Source: Planctomycetia bacterium (GTDB taxonomy: Bacteria > Planctomycetota > Brocadiia > Brocadiales > Brocadiaceae). Taken from it: 64,000 nucleotides of DNA. The notes beneath the pieces are model-generated. The model did not search any database. It saw nothing but the letters and a program-made list of their open reading frames with translations, and was not told the origin of the DNA. The DNA lies in assembly GCA_015075005.1 (NCBI GenBank), contig JABTVC010000002.1, forward strand, positions 558,001 to 622,000. Direction: 5' to 3'. Shown piece after piece: positions 45,535-54,376 of this stretch. A program made the translations under genes and the position numbers. Position 1 is the stretch's first letter, and every line of letters starts with the position of its first letter.

Positions 45535-47307
45535 ATGCGTTATATTACAATCACTATTTCATTCCTGGTATTCCTCTTGCCTCTGGCTATTTTTGCAGAG
45601 GACACAAATCGGGTTGAAATCTTTGCACATCATGGTGTGTTGGAGGATGTTCCGGAAAACACCTTCGCCGCATTAAGGCGGGTCGCTGAGTCAGGCATCG
45701 ATGGGATTGAAATTGACATCCAACAAACAAAGGACAATCAGCTTGTGTTGATGTGTGATGAAACGATCGACAGAACAACCGATGGGAAAGGACGCGTTGA
45801 CCAGTTATTATATGCCGAGATACAACAATATGATGCTGGTTCATGGCGTGGCACTGAGTTTCGGAAAGAACGAGTCCCTCTTTTTTCCGATGTACTAAAA
45901 TTTTGTAAAATAAACAACCTGAAATTGATCTTGAATGTCAGGCAGACCTGTTTGGAAAAGCCGGTACTGGAACTCGTCAGAAAATACGAAATGTCTTCGC
46001 AGGTATATCTGTGGGGGACGTTGAGAAACTTAAATACGGAGGATGCAGAATCCTATGGCAAGGAACTTGTTTTTCTATCCCCGGAAGAGATGACAAAAGA
46101 GAAAGTTAATAGCATACATGAACAAAAGAAAAACGCACTCTCGGTTATGCTTGAAAGCGATAACAGGAAGGCTATAAAGGATCGCATCAGGATGGGAGTG
46201 GATATTATCCTGGTCGATTATCCCTGTGTTGCCATGGATGTACTGAATATCAAAAGCCAGGTAAGTACTCACAAGAAGCAGCAAAGCAAAGAAATGGATA
46301 GTCCGCGTCACGAAGCAAATGATAATGCCGCATACATTCAGGAACAAGTAACAAGTTTGATAAAAACCATAGAAAAAAGTGACTATGATAAGGCAAGAAC
46401 TGCCGCAATGGCGCTCATGGTATTGCCGCAGAGATACACTGCACCACCACTCTTAAAGCTCCTCAGAGATAGCAATCCGTTCGTAAAACAAAACGCTGTT
46501 TGGACACTTGGATTTTGCGGCGACGATAGCATGGCAGCAAACATAAAATCCCTTCTGAAAGATAGAAACGTTGAAGTACGGCGGGAGGCGGTGCTTGCCC
46601 TGAAAAGGCTGAACGTTTCGCAATCAGTTCCGGCGCTTATGGAAACGCTCAAGACCGAAACCGATCAGGGTGTTAAATATGATGTTGCAAGAACATTAGG
46701 GACATCTGGAGACCGGAGTGCTGTTTTCACACTGATACATATGCTCACGAAAGAAAAAAGCTGGCAAGTTAAAAGCGGCTGCGTGGAGGCGCTGGGTAAC
46801 ATCGGTGGCGATACAGCTATGAATGCCCTTGCCAAAATCCTGGTTACTGCTGCCGGAGAAGATGCCGGATGGACGCGTACAAAAGCCGCATGGGCGTTAA
46901 CTGCAATTGGCCCAAAATCCATCCCCCTGTTAATCCAGGCCTTGAATGAGAAAGAGGAAAAAACCAGGCGCAGGGCGGGGTGGGCGCTGATAAAGATCGG
47001 CCCTCCTGCAGTAAAGTCACTGATCAGTTCGTTGCGTGAAATTAATACCTATACGAGAGAACGCGCTGCCCAAACCCTTGGATGGATTGGTGATGAAAGC
47101 GCCGTTACTTCACTTATATGGGCATTAAAGGATAAAGAACCCTCTGTGGTAAGTTCTGCGGCTTGGGCATTGGGACGGATTGGTAGTCCAAAGGCACGTG
47201 CTGCACTCCAGGAACTGGTTAACAATGAAAATATCGATGTCAGAGAAAATGCGGCTGAGGCCATCGAAAGAATTGTGTCAAAGAAAGAAAAAACGGCCTA
47301 TAAGTAA
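45535..47307 (+). CDS. GDPD-like domain fused to HEAT repeats, exported; active site altered
   Basis: 590 residues with a signal peptide (ITISFLVFLLPLAIFA). Residues ~28-255 match the glycerophosphodiester phosphodiesterase TIM barrel: PENTFAALRRVAESGIDGIE, IDIQQTKDNQLVLM and DETIDRTTDGKGRV. Two catalytic positions differ from the family. The HRG motif reads HHG (residues 32-34), and the second catalytic His (H-D) is Cys74 in MCDE. From ~residue 285 there are eight or so HEAT repeats (FVKQNAVWTLGFCGDDS, VEVRREAVLALKRL). It probably binds a partner or ligand rather than hydrolysing it. I chose ATG 45535 over the upstream in-frame start, which lies inside the previous gene. Confidence 0.8.
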   Translation: MRYITITISFLVFLLPLAIFAEDTNRVEIFAHHGVLEDVPENTFAALRRVAESGIDGIEIDIQQTKDNQLVLMCDETIDRTTDGKGRVDQLLYAEIQQYDAGSWRGTEFRKERVPLFSDVLKFCKINNLKLILNVRQTCLEKPVLELVRKYEMSSQVYLWGTLRNLNTEDAESYGKELVFLSPEEMTKEKVNSIHEQKKNALSVMLESDNRKAIKDRIRMGVDIILVDYPCVAMDVLNIKSQVSTHKKQQSKEMDSPRHEANDNAAYIQEQVTSLIKTIEKSDYDKARTAAMALMVLPQRYTAPPLLKLLRDSNPFVKQNAVWTLGFCGDDSMAANIKSLLKDRNVEVRREAVLALKRLNVSQSVPALMETLKTETDQGVKYDVARTLGTSGDRSAVFTLIHMLTKEKSWQVKSGCVEALGNIGGDTAMNALAKILVTAAGEDAGWTRTKAAWALTAIGPKSIPLLIQALNEKEEKTRRRAGWALIKIGPPAVKSLISSLREINTYTRERAAQTLGWIGDESAVTSLIWALKDKEPSVVSSAAWALGRIGSPKARAALQELVNNENIDVRENAAEAIERIVSKKEKTAYK

Positions 47308-47625
47308 AGTGAGTTCACGGCAATCCTGACGGGGCATAAACGCAACAATATCCTTTAATAAACTAAGGGATGAAGGGGGTTGTAAAAAAACTTACCAAAT
47401 TTTGTCCTTATGAAAACGTTTTGTGCACGAACACAATAAAACATGATTGATTAATGCAGGAATTTTCAATATGATATCGTTTTCCTGGTTAAAGAGGATG
47501 CAGATTTTTACCGATGTACACAGATACTACGTTTGGCTATCTGCGTCTGTCTGTGTTTATCCGCCTCCAAATGAATTTTCTCTATAATCAACACATTGAA
47601 TAAATCATAGAAAGGTCTTATCTTA
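47308..47625. other. Gene-free interval with a dispersed repeat copy (47499-47570)
   Basis: No coding signal was seen. The right half contains gatgcagatttttaccgatg, then tacacagatactac and ctatctgcgtctgtctgtgt ttatccg, which resembles the arms of the cacagat...atctgcg repeat family but lacks the GTTTAAAC core. I see no riboswitch-like structure. Confidence 0.5.
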
Positions 47626-49182
47626 ATGAAACGCAGCCTTGTATATCTTGTGGGTGCAGGTCCGGGCGACCCAAGACTTATTACCGTAAAAGGCCTGGAA
47701 TGTATTAAAAAAGCAGATGTACTCATTTACGATTATCTGGTAAATGTCGACCTTCTCAAAGTTGCTAGGCCCAATGCCGAATTTATCTATGTCGGTAAAC
47801 AGGGGGGGGCGCATACACTTGAACAGGAAGAGATTAATGATCTGATTGTAAAAAAGGCGATGGAAGATAAAATCGTAACCAGACTAAAGGGGGGAGATCC
47901 GTATGTCTTTGGACGTGGCGGGGAAGAGGCACTGGTGCTTTATGAAAACCACATCCCTTTTGAGGTAGTCCCCGGCATTACCGCAGCCATTGCAACCCCG
48001 AATTATGCCGGTATTCCTGTTACCCACCGTGACTTTACCTCTACCTTTGGATTGATTACCGGGCACGAAGACCCCACAAAAGACACAAGCTCCATTGATT
48101 GGGCAAAGATCAGTACCGGAATTGGTACCCTTGCCTTTTATATGGGGATCAAGAATCTCCCGCACATTACTGAGCAGCTCATAAAACACGGCCGTTCCAA
48201 AGACACCCCTGTTGCTGTAATCCGTTGGGGAACCACGCCACAGCAAAAAACGGTGACCGGGACGTTGGATACGATTGTACAAAAGGCAAAAGATATAAAA
48301 CCGCCGGCGATCACTATTGTTGGTGAAGTAGTAAAACTCCGGGATCAACTCAACTGGTTTGAGACCAAACCGTTATTTGGAAAGACGGTCGTTGTAACAC
48401 GTTCGAGGGAGCAGGCCAGTGAGTTTGCAGATCAATTATGCGAGCATGGTGCGCAGGTCATTGAATTTCCCACCATTGAGATTGCAAAACCAGAGACCAT
48501 TCAACCCCTTGATGAAGCCATAAACAACATCCAGTCTTATAATTGGCTCGTCTTTACCAGCATTAACGGTGTGGATGCCTTCTTTCAGCGCCTGTTCGAG
48601 TTAGGAAGGGATATCCGGGATCTGAGAGGCATCAAGGTATGCGCCATTGGCCCTGCGACGGAGGACGGCATTAAAAAATATTACATAAAAGTTGATTGCA
48701 GACCACCCAGGTTTGTAGCAGAGTCTGTGGTAGAGGAATTAAAGAGGGTAACCGTTATAAAGAATGAAAAATTCTTGTTACCAAGGGCAGATATTGCCCG
48801 AAGTTTTTTGCCTGAGGAGCTTCAAAAATTGGGGGGAAAGGTGACCGATTTGGTGGCCTATAAGACCGTTATGGGGCAACCCAGAAACATCAATCTTGTT
48901 GATAAAATTGAGAATGGCGAGATCCATATTATTACATTCACCAGTTCTTCAACGGTAAGGAATTTTGCAGAGATCATTGGCGAGAAAAACATAGCAGCAT
49001 TGAACGGGCACGTCCAGTTCGCCAGCATCGGCCCAATTACCACACAAACCGCCGAGGAAATGGGACTCCATGTTACCATTAAGGCGAATGAATATACTAT
49101 TCCCGGACTGGTAAGTGCCATCCTGGAAAGTACAACTTCTACGAAAAAAAATCCTAAAGATTTTAAGTCATGTCTTTCGTAA
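47626..49182 (+). CDS. cobA-hemD: Fused uroporphyrinogen-III C-methyltransferase / uroporphyrinogen-III synthase
   Basis: A 518-residue bifunctional enzyme. Residues 1-245 are SUMT: VYLVGAGPGDPRLITVKGLE, VTRLKGGDPYVFGRGGEEAL and VVPGITAAIATPNYAGIPVT are its SAM and substrate motifs. From ~residue 255 a HemD domain begins (KTVVVTRSREQASEFADQLC, NWLVFTSINGVDAFFQRL, ITFTSSSTVRNFAEII). It closes the tetrapyrrole ring and then methylates C2 and C7 toward precorrin-2, feeding siroheme, heme d1 or B12. This fusion order is known in Firmicutes and other phyla. It stands alone between gaps, so it may have its own promoter. Confidence 0.94.
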   Translation: MKRSLVYLVGAGPGDPRLITVKGLECIKKADVLIYDYLVNVDLLKVARPNAEFIYVGKQGGAHTLEQEEINDLIVKKAMEDKIVTRLKGGDPYVFGRGGEEALVLYENHIPFEVVPGITAAIATPNYAGIPVTHRDFTSTFGLITGHEDPTKDTSSIDWAKISTGIGTLAFYMGIKNLPHITEQLIKHGRSKDTPVAVIRWGTTPQQKTVTGTLDTIVQKAKDIKPPAITIVGEVVKLRDQLNWFETKPLFGKTVVVTRSREQASEFADQLCEHGAQVIEFPTIEIAKPETIQPLDEAINNIQSYNWLVFTSINGVDAFFQRLFELGRDIRDLRGIKVCAIGPATEDGIKKYYIKVDCRPPRFVAESVVEELKRVTVIKNEKFLLPRADIARSFLPEELQKLGGKVTDLVAYKTVMGQPRNINLVDKIENGEIHIITFTSSSTVRNFAEIIGEKNIAALNGHVQFASIGPITTQTAEEMGLHVTIKANEYTIPGLVSAILESTTSTKKNPKDFKSCLS

Positions 49183-49385
49183 ACTCTCCTGCCTCCCTGC
49201 TCACGTGAAATGATTCGTTTATTTCACTGTGCCCCCCCCCCAGACAACTTTGACCTTGTGCTGCAAAAGCAGTATATTCAGGCAGTTTTAATGCGTACAT
49301 ATCTTGTTTCCGAACCTGAAAGGAGAATCATACTTTGTGCAATAATAAAGAAACTAAACATAACCGAAAGAGAAGATAATTTCGT

Positions 49386-50852
49386 ATGCCGATTGAAAAT
49401 ATTTTATTATGGGTTGCAGTATTGATATTCGTGAGCGTCGTTTCAAGCAAGCTTTCCGATAAGTTTGGAATCCCTATCTTGTTGCTATTTTTGACAATCG
49501 GGATGCTTGCCGGTTCAGAAGGAATAGGCGGTATTTATTTTGATGATGCGAAGTTAGCCAAGTCCATTGGCGTTGTGGCCCTCATCTTTATTATTTTTTC
49601 CGGAGGGCTTGATACCAACTGGAAAGACACCAAATCAGTTATTTTGCCGGGAGCCGTCCTTTCGACGGCAGGGGTTTTAATAACCGCAGTCATAACAGGA
49701 TTCTTTGCCGTCCATATCCTAAAATTTTCTCTTTTGGAAGGAATGCTGCTTGGTTCCATAGTTTCTTCAACTGATGCCGCCGCTGTATTCAGCGTTTTAA
49801 GGTCTAAACGAATAAGCCTGAAGCAGCCTTTGAAGCCGCTGCTTGAGTTTGAGTCTGGCAGTAATGACCCGATGGCTATTTTTTTGACTGTCGGATTTAT
49901 CAGTGTCCTGACGGTGAAAAACATGGGCATTGCCGCCTTGATTCCCGGATTTATGCTGGATATGAGTGTGGGAGCGCTTATAGGGTATCTCATGGCGAAA
50001 TTTATTGTATTCTTCATTAACCGTCTGAAGCTGGGATACGAAGGACTTTATCCGGTGATAATGATTTCGCTCGTGCTGCTGACATACGTAATTGCGGTTT
50101 TTCTGAAAGGTAACGGAATCCTTGCGGTATATCTTGCTGGTTTGATGCTGGGAAAGGCAAAGTTCTCAAATAAAAAGATGATCATGAGATTTCACGATGG
50201 TTTGGCTTGGCTTGCGCAAATTGTAATGTTTATAACCTTGGGCTTGCTTATTTTTCCTTCGCATATTGTTCCATTAATAGAGGCAGGGTTTTTGCTAACG
50301 TTCCTTCTTATGGTGGTTGCTCGCCCTGTTAGCGTATTGTTATGTCTATTGCCGTTTAACATAAATATACGAAAAAAAGTTATGGTTGCCTGGGTTGGTC
50401 TTCGGGGATCGGTTCCGATTATCTTGGCGACATTTCCTTTTATGGCAGGCATCCCGCAGGCGGATACTATTTTTAATATCGTATTTTTTGTCGTTATTGC
50501 GTCAGTTTTTATCCAGGGAACGTCTATTCCAGTCCTTTCCAGAATATTAAAGCTGGACGCTCCCTTGGCTGACAAGATGAATTATCCCATTGAATTTGAA
50601 AAGACAGCGGCTTTCGATGCCGAAATGATAGATGTCATTGTTCCATTTGACTCAGATGTGGTGGGTAAGAGGATTAGCGATTTAGACATTCCTGAGAAAT
50701 GTCTTATTGTGCTTATTTGTCGGAAAGGTAAATTTGTTATACCATCAGGATCTATGGTTATAGAAAGTGGTGATGTTTTGCAGGTACTGGCAAATACGGC
50801 TGATTTTTTGATTTTTCAGCAAACGCTGGCGCGTCTTAAAAAAGAAGGGTAA
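49386..50852 (+). CDS. Potassium/proton antiporter (CPA1/CPA2, NhaP2/CvrA-like)
   Basis: A 488-residue protein. About 12-13 membrane segments span residues 1-390: FGIPILLLFLTIGMLAGSEG, IFIIFSGGLDTNWKDTKSVI and LGSIVSSTDAAAVFSVLRSK. EFESGSNDPMAIFLTVGF carries the conserved ND pair of the ion site. A cytoplasmic TrkA-C (RCK_C) domain follows (~405-480): IDVIVPFDSDVVGKRISDLD and SGDVLQVLANT. It probably exports K+ or Na+ in exchange for H+. It is followed 145 bases later by a K+ channel gene, giving a small ion-handling pair. Confidence 0.9.
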   Translation: MPIENILLWVAVLIFVSVVSSKLSDKFGIPILLLFLTIGMLAGSEGIGGIYFDDAKLAKSIGVVALIFIIFSGGLDTNWKDTKSVILPGAVLSTAGVLITAVITGFFAVHILKFSLLEGMLLGSIVSSTDAAAVFSVLRSKRISLKQPLKPLLEFESGSNDPMAIFLTVGFISVLTVKNMGIAALIPGFMLDMSVGALIGYLMAKFIVFFINRLKLGYEGLYPVIMISLVLLTYVIAVFLKGNGILAVYLAGLMLGKAKFSNKKMIMRFHDGLAWLAQIVMFITLGLLIFPSHIVPLIEAGFLLTFLLMVVARPVSVLLCLLPFNINIRKKVMVAWVGLRGSVPIILATFPFMAGIPQADTIFNIVFFVVIASVFIQGTSIPVLSRILKLDAPLADKMNYPIEFEKTAAFDAEMIDVIVPFDSDVVGKRISDLDIPEKCLIVLICRKGKFVIPSGSMVIESGDVLQVLANTADFLIFQQTLARLKKEG

Positions 50853-50997
50853 TAAATTACCAGAGGGTTCAATGGGATCATAATCTTTGCACAAAATTCA
50901 AACCAATTGTAGTGGCAATTGGCGCGCCTTATCACTACACTGGTGTCAAAAAGTTGCCGAAGGCCTGACTTGTTCCGCTTAATATGTAAAGAGGTAA

Positions 50998-51810
50998 ATG
51001 ATGCAAAAAGTGAAAAAAAGAGTATATGAGTTTTTGCATGAAGTATCAAGTAGTGATAGGCATGTCAGGGCATTTCGTGTCTTTATTATAACTTTGATTT
51101 TCCTTAACGTATTTGCCGTCATCCTGGAAACGGTAGAAAGCCTTTCGTTGCAATACGTGATTCCATTCAAGGTATTTGACGCATTCTCCGTGTTTGTGTT
51201 TACGGTAGAATACCTGCTACGCCTATGGACGTGTACCACCGATGAGAAATTTCGTGGTACTCTGAAGGGAAGAATCCGATTTGCAGTGACACCTTTTGCG
51301 CTTGTGGATTTGATAGCTATTTTACCATTTTACTTACCCATGTTCCTTCCGCTCGATTTGCGGTTTATAAGGGCGTTACGGCTCTTTCGATTACTGCGTA
51401 TCTTAAAAATGGGACGATATTCTGAGTCTTTGAGGACGCTGGGAAATGTGCTTAAGGAAGAAAAGGAAGAACTACTCGTTACAGTATTTACGGTATTGGT
51501 CCTGCTGGTAGTTGCCTCAAGCCTCATGTATTTTGTTGAAAACTCAGCCCAGCCAAAAGTCTTTTCGAGCATTCCGGCAACAATGTGGTGGGGCGTGGCC
51601 ACCTTAACCACGGTCGGTTATGGCGACATGTATCCGGTAACTCCTCTGGGAAGGTTTTTGGGGGCAATAATTGCCCTATTGGGGATTGGTGCGATTGCGA
51701 TACCGGCAGGAATACTTACTAACGGTTTTGCCAAGGAAATCCTGAAAAAACGGGGGAAAAGCGGCATGTGCCCATACTGCGGAAAAGAGATCGAAAAAAC
51801 ATCAAAATGA
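50998..51810 (+). CDS. Voltage-gated-type potassium channel (6 TM) with C-terminal CxxC tail
   Basis: A 270-residue Kv-like channel. S1-S3 run to residue ~115. S4 is LRFIRALRLFRLLRILKMGR near 120-140, with Arg at roughly every third position. The pore helix and filter are SIPATMWWGVATLTTVGYGD, followed by MYPVTPLGR near 208. The tail MCPYCGKEIEKTSK holds one CxxC pair, half a zinc ribbon, so it might bind metal only as an oligomer. aaagaggtaa precedes the ATG pair at 50998/51001. A close paralogue with a fuller ribbon is at 63065. Confidence 0.93.
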   Translation: MMQKVKKRVYEFLHEVSSSDRHVRAFRVFIITLIFLNVFAVILETVESLSLQYVIPFKVFDAFSVFVFTVEYLLRLWTCTTDEKFRGTLKGRIRFAVTPFALVDLIAILPFYLPMFLPLDLRFIRALRLFRLLRILKMGRYSESLRTLGNVLKEEKEELLVTVFTVLVLLVVASSLMYFVENSAQPKVFSSIPATMWWGVATLTTVGYGDMYPVTPLGRFLGAIIALLGIGAIAIPAGILTNGFAKEILKKRGKSGMCPYCGKEIEKTSK

Positions 51811-52005
51811 ACAAACATTCCATAACGATGAATGAGATAAAACCAGGCAATCGAGTCTTAACAATCCTTTGCATCTCGAACCAGTTCCTTTCGTGTTTTG
51901 TAAAATCCCTGTTGCATTTGGCGTTCAAACTATGTACCCTGTTAGCGGTCTCTTACATCGGGAATTGCAGATGATCGACCAACCATTTTTCAGGCAGAAA
52001 AACCT

Positions 52006-53736
52006 ATGAGGAAAATAGCACGGAGTGCCCTTTCATATACCATGCTGAAATTCGCGCCTCGTTTCTTTTATCTCATGGCAGTTTTGTTTCCGTATCAGTC
52101 TGCCATTCTCAGGCCAATGGACAGGTTGTACGCTCAAAATACGCAACAGGGAGATTCCTATTCCCAAACGCCAGCCTACAGCATTCAATCCCCTGCCACC
52201 GCTCCGGTTGCAATAACGGGTACCGCTTCGAGTGTAACATATAATTCAGCAGTATTACGCGGAATAGTAAATGCACATGGATTATCAACGACTGCATGGT
52301 TTCAATACCAGATTGTCAACGGATCATCCAAAATTACCGTTTCAACACAAACAATAATTGGGACAAATGATACAGAAGTAAGTCTCAGAATTAGTGAGTT
52401 GCTTCCTGGAACGACATATTACTACAGGCTTGTAGCAAAAAACGATAGCGGCGCGACGTATGGAAACGAGCAGTCACTTACTACAGCGGATATCAATACA
52501 TCTGCTATTGCAACAGAAATAACCCCGCCCGCTGGCGCAATAAACATTAACCGCGGGGCATACTGCACCAACTCCTTAACTATCACCGTAAACCTTTCTG
52601 CCACGGATAATACCGGTGTTACAGGTTATTATCTCTCCGTAAATGCCACGCCCCCTTCTCAATATACTTCCGGTTGGACATCTGTAACACCAACTGACGT
52701 TTACCAGGAAGATGTTTCCTATACCTTAAGTAACATTGACGGCAGAAATACGGTGTATGCCTGGTATAAGGATGCTTCCGGAAACATATCAGATAGAGCC
52801 AGTGCTTCTATTATTGTGGATACAACACCTCCAGCAATAACCATTACCAACCCAACATCAGACCAGGCCTATACGACTGCAAACGGCACGATAAGCCTGA
52901 GTGGGAGTGCTTCAGATAATTTAAATGAAATAAACAGCGTACTATGGACTAATAGCAGGAGAAGAAGTGATAGAGAAAGGCATGCGATTGATTGGACTAT
53001 TCCGGATATAGATCTATCAAAAGGGGAAAATATAATAACGATAAAGGCTATCGATAGTGTTGGCAACACGGGTATAGCGAAAATAACAATAACGTATAGC
53101 GCCGATAACACCGCACCTGTGGTGCAAACAGTACCTGCCTCGAGTATAACCACTGATTTGGCTACCCTGAACGGAACGATAAACCCCATGGGATTATCAG
53201 CAACGGTTTGGTTCCAATACGGTACGAGCAGCGGGTCTTATAGTGGCACAACATCAATCCAAAGTATAGAACCTGACACGAATACTATACCGATAAGCAG
53301 CCGGATAAGCGAATTGCAAACAAATATTACATACTATTACCGGCTTGTTGCGCAAAATAGCGCTGGCGCTGCTTCCGGAAACGAGATGTCATTTAGCACA
53401 TTGCCACCGAAAGGCAAAATTTATGGGAATGTGATGTGCCTTATAAAAGGCGAACCTGTTGAATCAGCAAAATTACGGCTCAAAGGAACCGGAGCGAGAA
53501 AAAAATCTTTTCAGATAAGTCATACTGATGCACATGGATTTTTCGCATGTGATGATTTAGACGCAGAGACGTACGACATCTCTGTAACGAAAGCGGGTTT
53601 TAAGAGTTTCAGTCAGACGGTAACGCTTAAAGAGGGTGAGGAAAAAAAGATTGAAATTAAATTAACAAAAACAGAAGAAGATAACAAACCGGAATCGAAA
53701 AAAGATTTAGAAAATGACCAACAGAAGACAAACTAA
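52006..53736 (+). CDS. Secreted fibronectin-type-III/Ig-like repeat protein with carboxypeptidase-regulatory-like domain
   Basis: 576 residues, probably exported: a basic, hydrophobic start (ALSYTMLKFAPRFFYLMAVL). Two FN3-like repeats of the same type appear: SSVTYNSAVLRGIVNAHGLS with ISELLPGTTYYYRLVAKNDS near residues 78-155, and SSITTDLATLNGTINPMGLS with ISELQTNITYYYRLVAQNSA near 383-465. Between them lie Ig-like/Big-type strands (DTTPPAITITNPTSDQAYTT). Near 475-560 a CarboxypepD_reg-like barrel (GKIYGNVMCLIKGEPVESAK, ETYDISVTKAGFKSFSQTVT) precedes a Lys/Glu-rich tail. It is likely a surface or matrix protein; binding partners are unknown. Confidence 0.8.
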   Translation: MRKIARSALSYTMLKFAPRFFYLMAVLFPYQSAILRPMDRLYAQNTQQGDSYSQTPAYSIQSPATAPVAITGTASSVTYNSAVLRGIVNAHGLSTTAWFQYQIVNGSSKITVSTQTIIGTNDTEVSLRISELLPGTTYYYRLVAKNDSGATYGNEQSLTTADINTSAIATEITPPAGAININRGAYCTNSLTITVNLSATDNTGVTGYYLSVNATPPSQYTSGWTSVTPTDVYQEDVSYTLSNIDGRNTVYAWYKDASGNISDRASASIIVDTTPPAITITNPTSDQAYTTANGTISLSGSASDNLNEINSVLWTNSRRRSDRERHAIDWTIPDIDLSKGENIITIKAIDSVGNTGIAKITITYSADNTAPVVQTVPASSITTDLATLNGTINPMGLSATVWFQYGTSSGSYSGTTSIQSIEPDTNTIPISSRISELQTNITYYYRLVAQNSAGAASGNEMSFSTLPPKGKIYGNVMCLIKGEPVESAKLRLKGTGARKKSFQISHTDAHGFFACDDLDAETYDISVTKAGFKSFSQTVTLKEGEEKKIEIKLTKTEEDNKPESKKDLENDQQKTN

Positions 53737-53850
53737 AGTTGTTAATTTTTCCGTTGCCGCTTCCCCTTTCATCACTCATTATGCCTCTCCTTTCCTTGAT
53801 TGGCATGCACCGGTGTAAGTTCTTCGTATACCTCTAAAATCAATTATCCT

Positions 53851-53879
53851 TGACAACTATGATGTCCTATGCTACGATT
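53851..53879 (+). promoter_or_regulatory. Sigma70-type promoter upstream of the H-protein-like operon
   Basis: TTGACA at 53851-53856, a 17-base spacer, then TACGAT at 53874-53879. The spacer ends TGC, which places an extended -10 TGn directly before the -10 hexamer. The start codon at 53922 is about 36 bases past the expected transcription start. This is the best promoter match I noticed in the window. Confidence 0.6.
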
Positions 53880-53921
53880 TGACAATATTATAAGTTATAA
53901 TTTGTTGTGAGGTATTGTGTT

Positions 53922-54368
53922 ATGATTCCAGAGCATTTAAAATATGCAGCAACGCATGAATGGTTTTTTTGGGATAACAAGGCAATCACGGTTGGTCTTA
54001 CAAAATTTATTGTTGATGAACTTGACGATCTTTTATTCCTGGATCTTCCGAAGGTAGGAGAAGAAATCTTGTCGGGTATCTCCTTTGGAGAAGTAGAATC
54101 ATTAGATAAGCTGCTCGATATCATATCGCCTATGGACGGCGAGATCATTGCAGTAAACGAACGTCTTTATGAAAACCTGAATACCTTGACTGATGATCCG
54201 TACAGTCATGGCTGGTTAATAAAGTTCGTAACAAATGAGACACATATCCTCAAAGAATTATTGAGCGCCAGGGAATATCTGGCGCACCTTGGTAAAGCAC
54301 AACACCCTTTCCCACTGAAACAGCGTAAACGACACGCCAAAACCAAGTTAGGTAAGCGGCGGAAATAG
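53922..54368 (+). CDS. Glycine-cleavage H-like (lipoyl-domain) protein with shifted lysine
   Basis: 148 residues. MIPEHLKYAATHEWFFWDNK and AITVGLTKFIVDELDDLLFL match the GcvH hammerhead fold, as does SPMDGEIIAVNERLYENLNT. In GcvH the lipoylated lysine lies in VESVKAASDxYxP. Here an ungapped alignment gives VESLDKLLDIISP: the lysine position is Asp62 and the only nearby lysine, Lys63, is one residue later. Lipoylation is therefore uncertain. The tail (KQRKRHAKTKLGKRRK) is unusually basic. No gcvT or gcvP lies nearby; it is instead eight bases before the DUF1611 gene. ATG 53922 is preferred over GTG 53907. Confidence 0.82.
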   Translation: MIPEHLKYAATHEWFFWDNKAITVGLTKFIVDELDDLLFLDLPKVGEEILSGISFGEVESLDKLLDIISPMDGEIIAVNERLYENLNTLTDDPYSHGWLIKFVTNETHILKELLSAREYLAHLGKAQHPFPLKQRKRHAKTKLGKRRK

Positions 54369-54376
54369 CCTTTTCT

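Noticed and set aside
49210..49425. 71-codon ORF before the K+/H+ antiporter
   Set aside because: It contains a 10-C run, has no recognisable motif, and overlaps the antiporter start; probably chance.
51807..51974. 55-codon ORF starting in an ATGA overlap with the K+ channel stop
   Set aside because: It looks coupled, but the peptide has no recognisable features and the opposite strand is equally open.
53879..53901. Second TTGACA/TATAAT pair before the H-like gene
   Set aside because: The spacer is only 11 bases; the pair at 53851-53879 is the better promoter.
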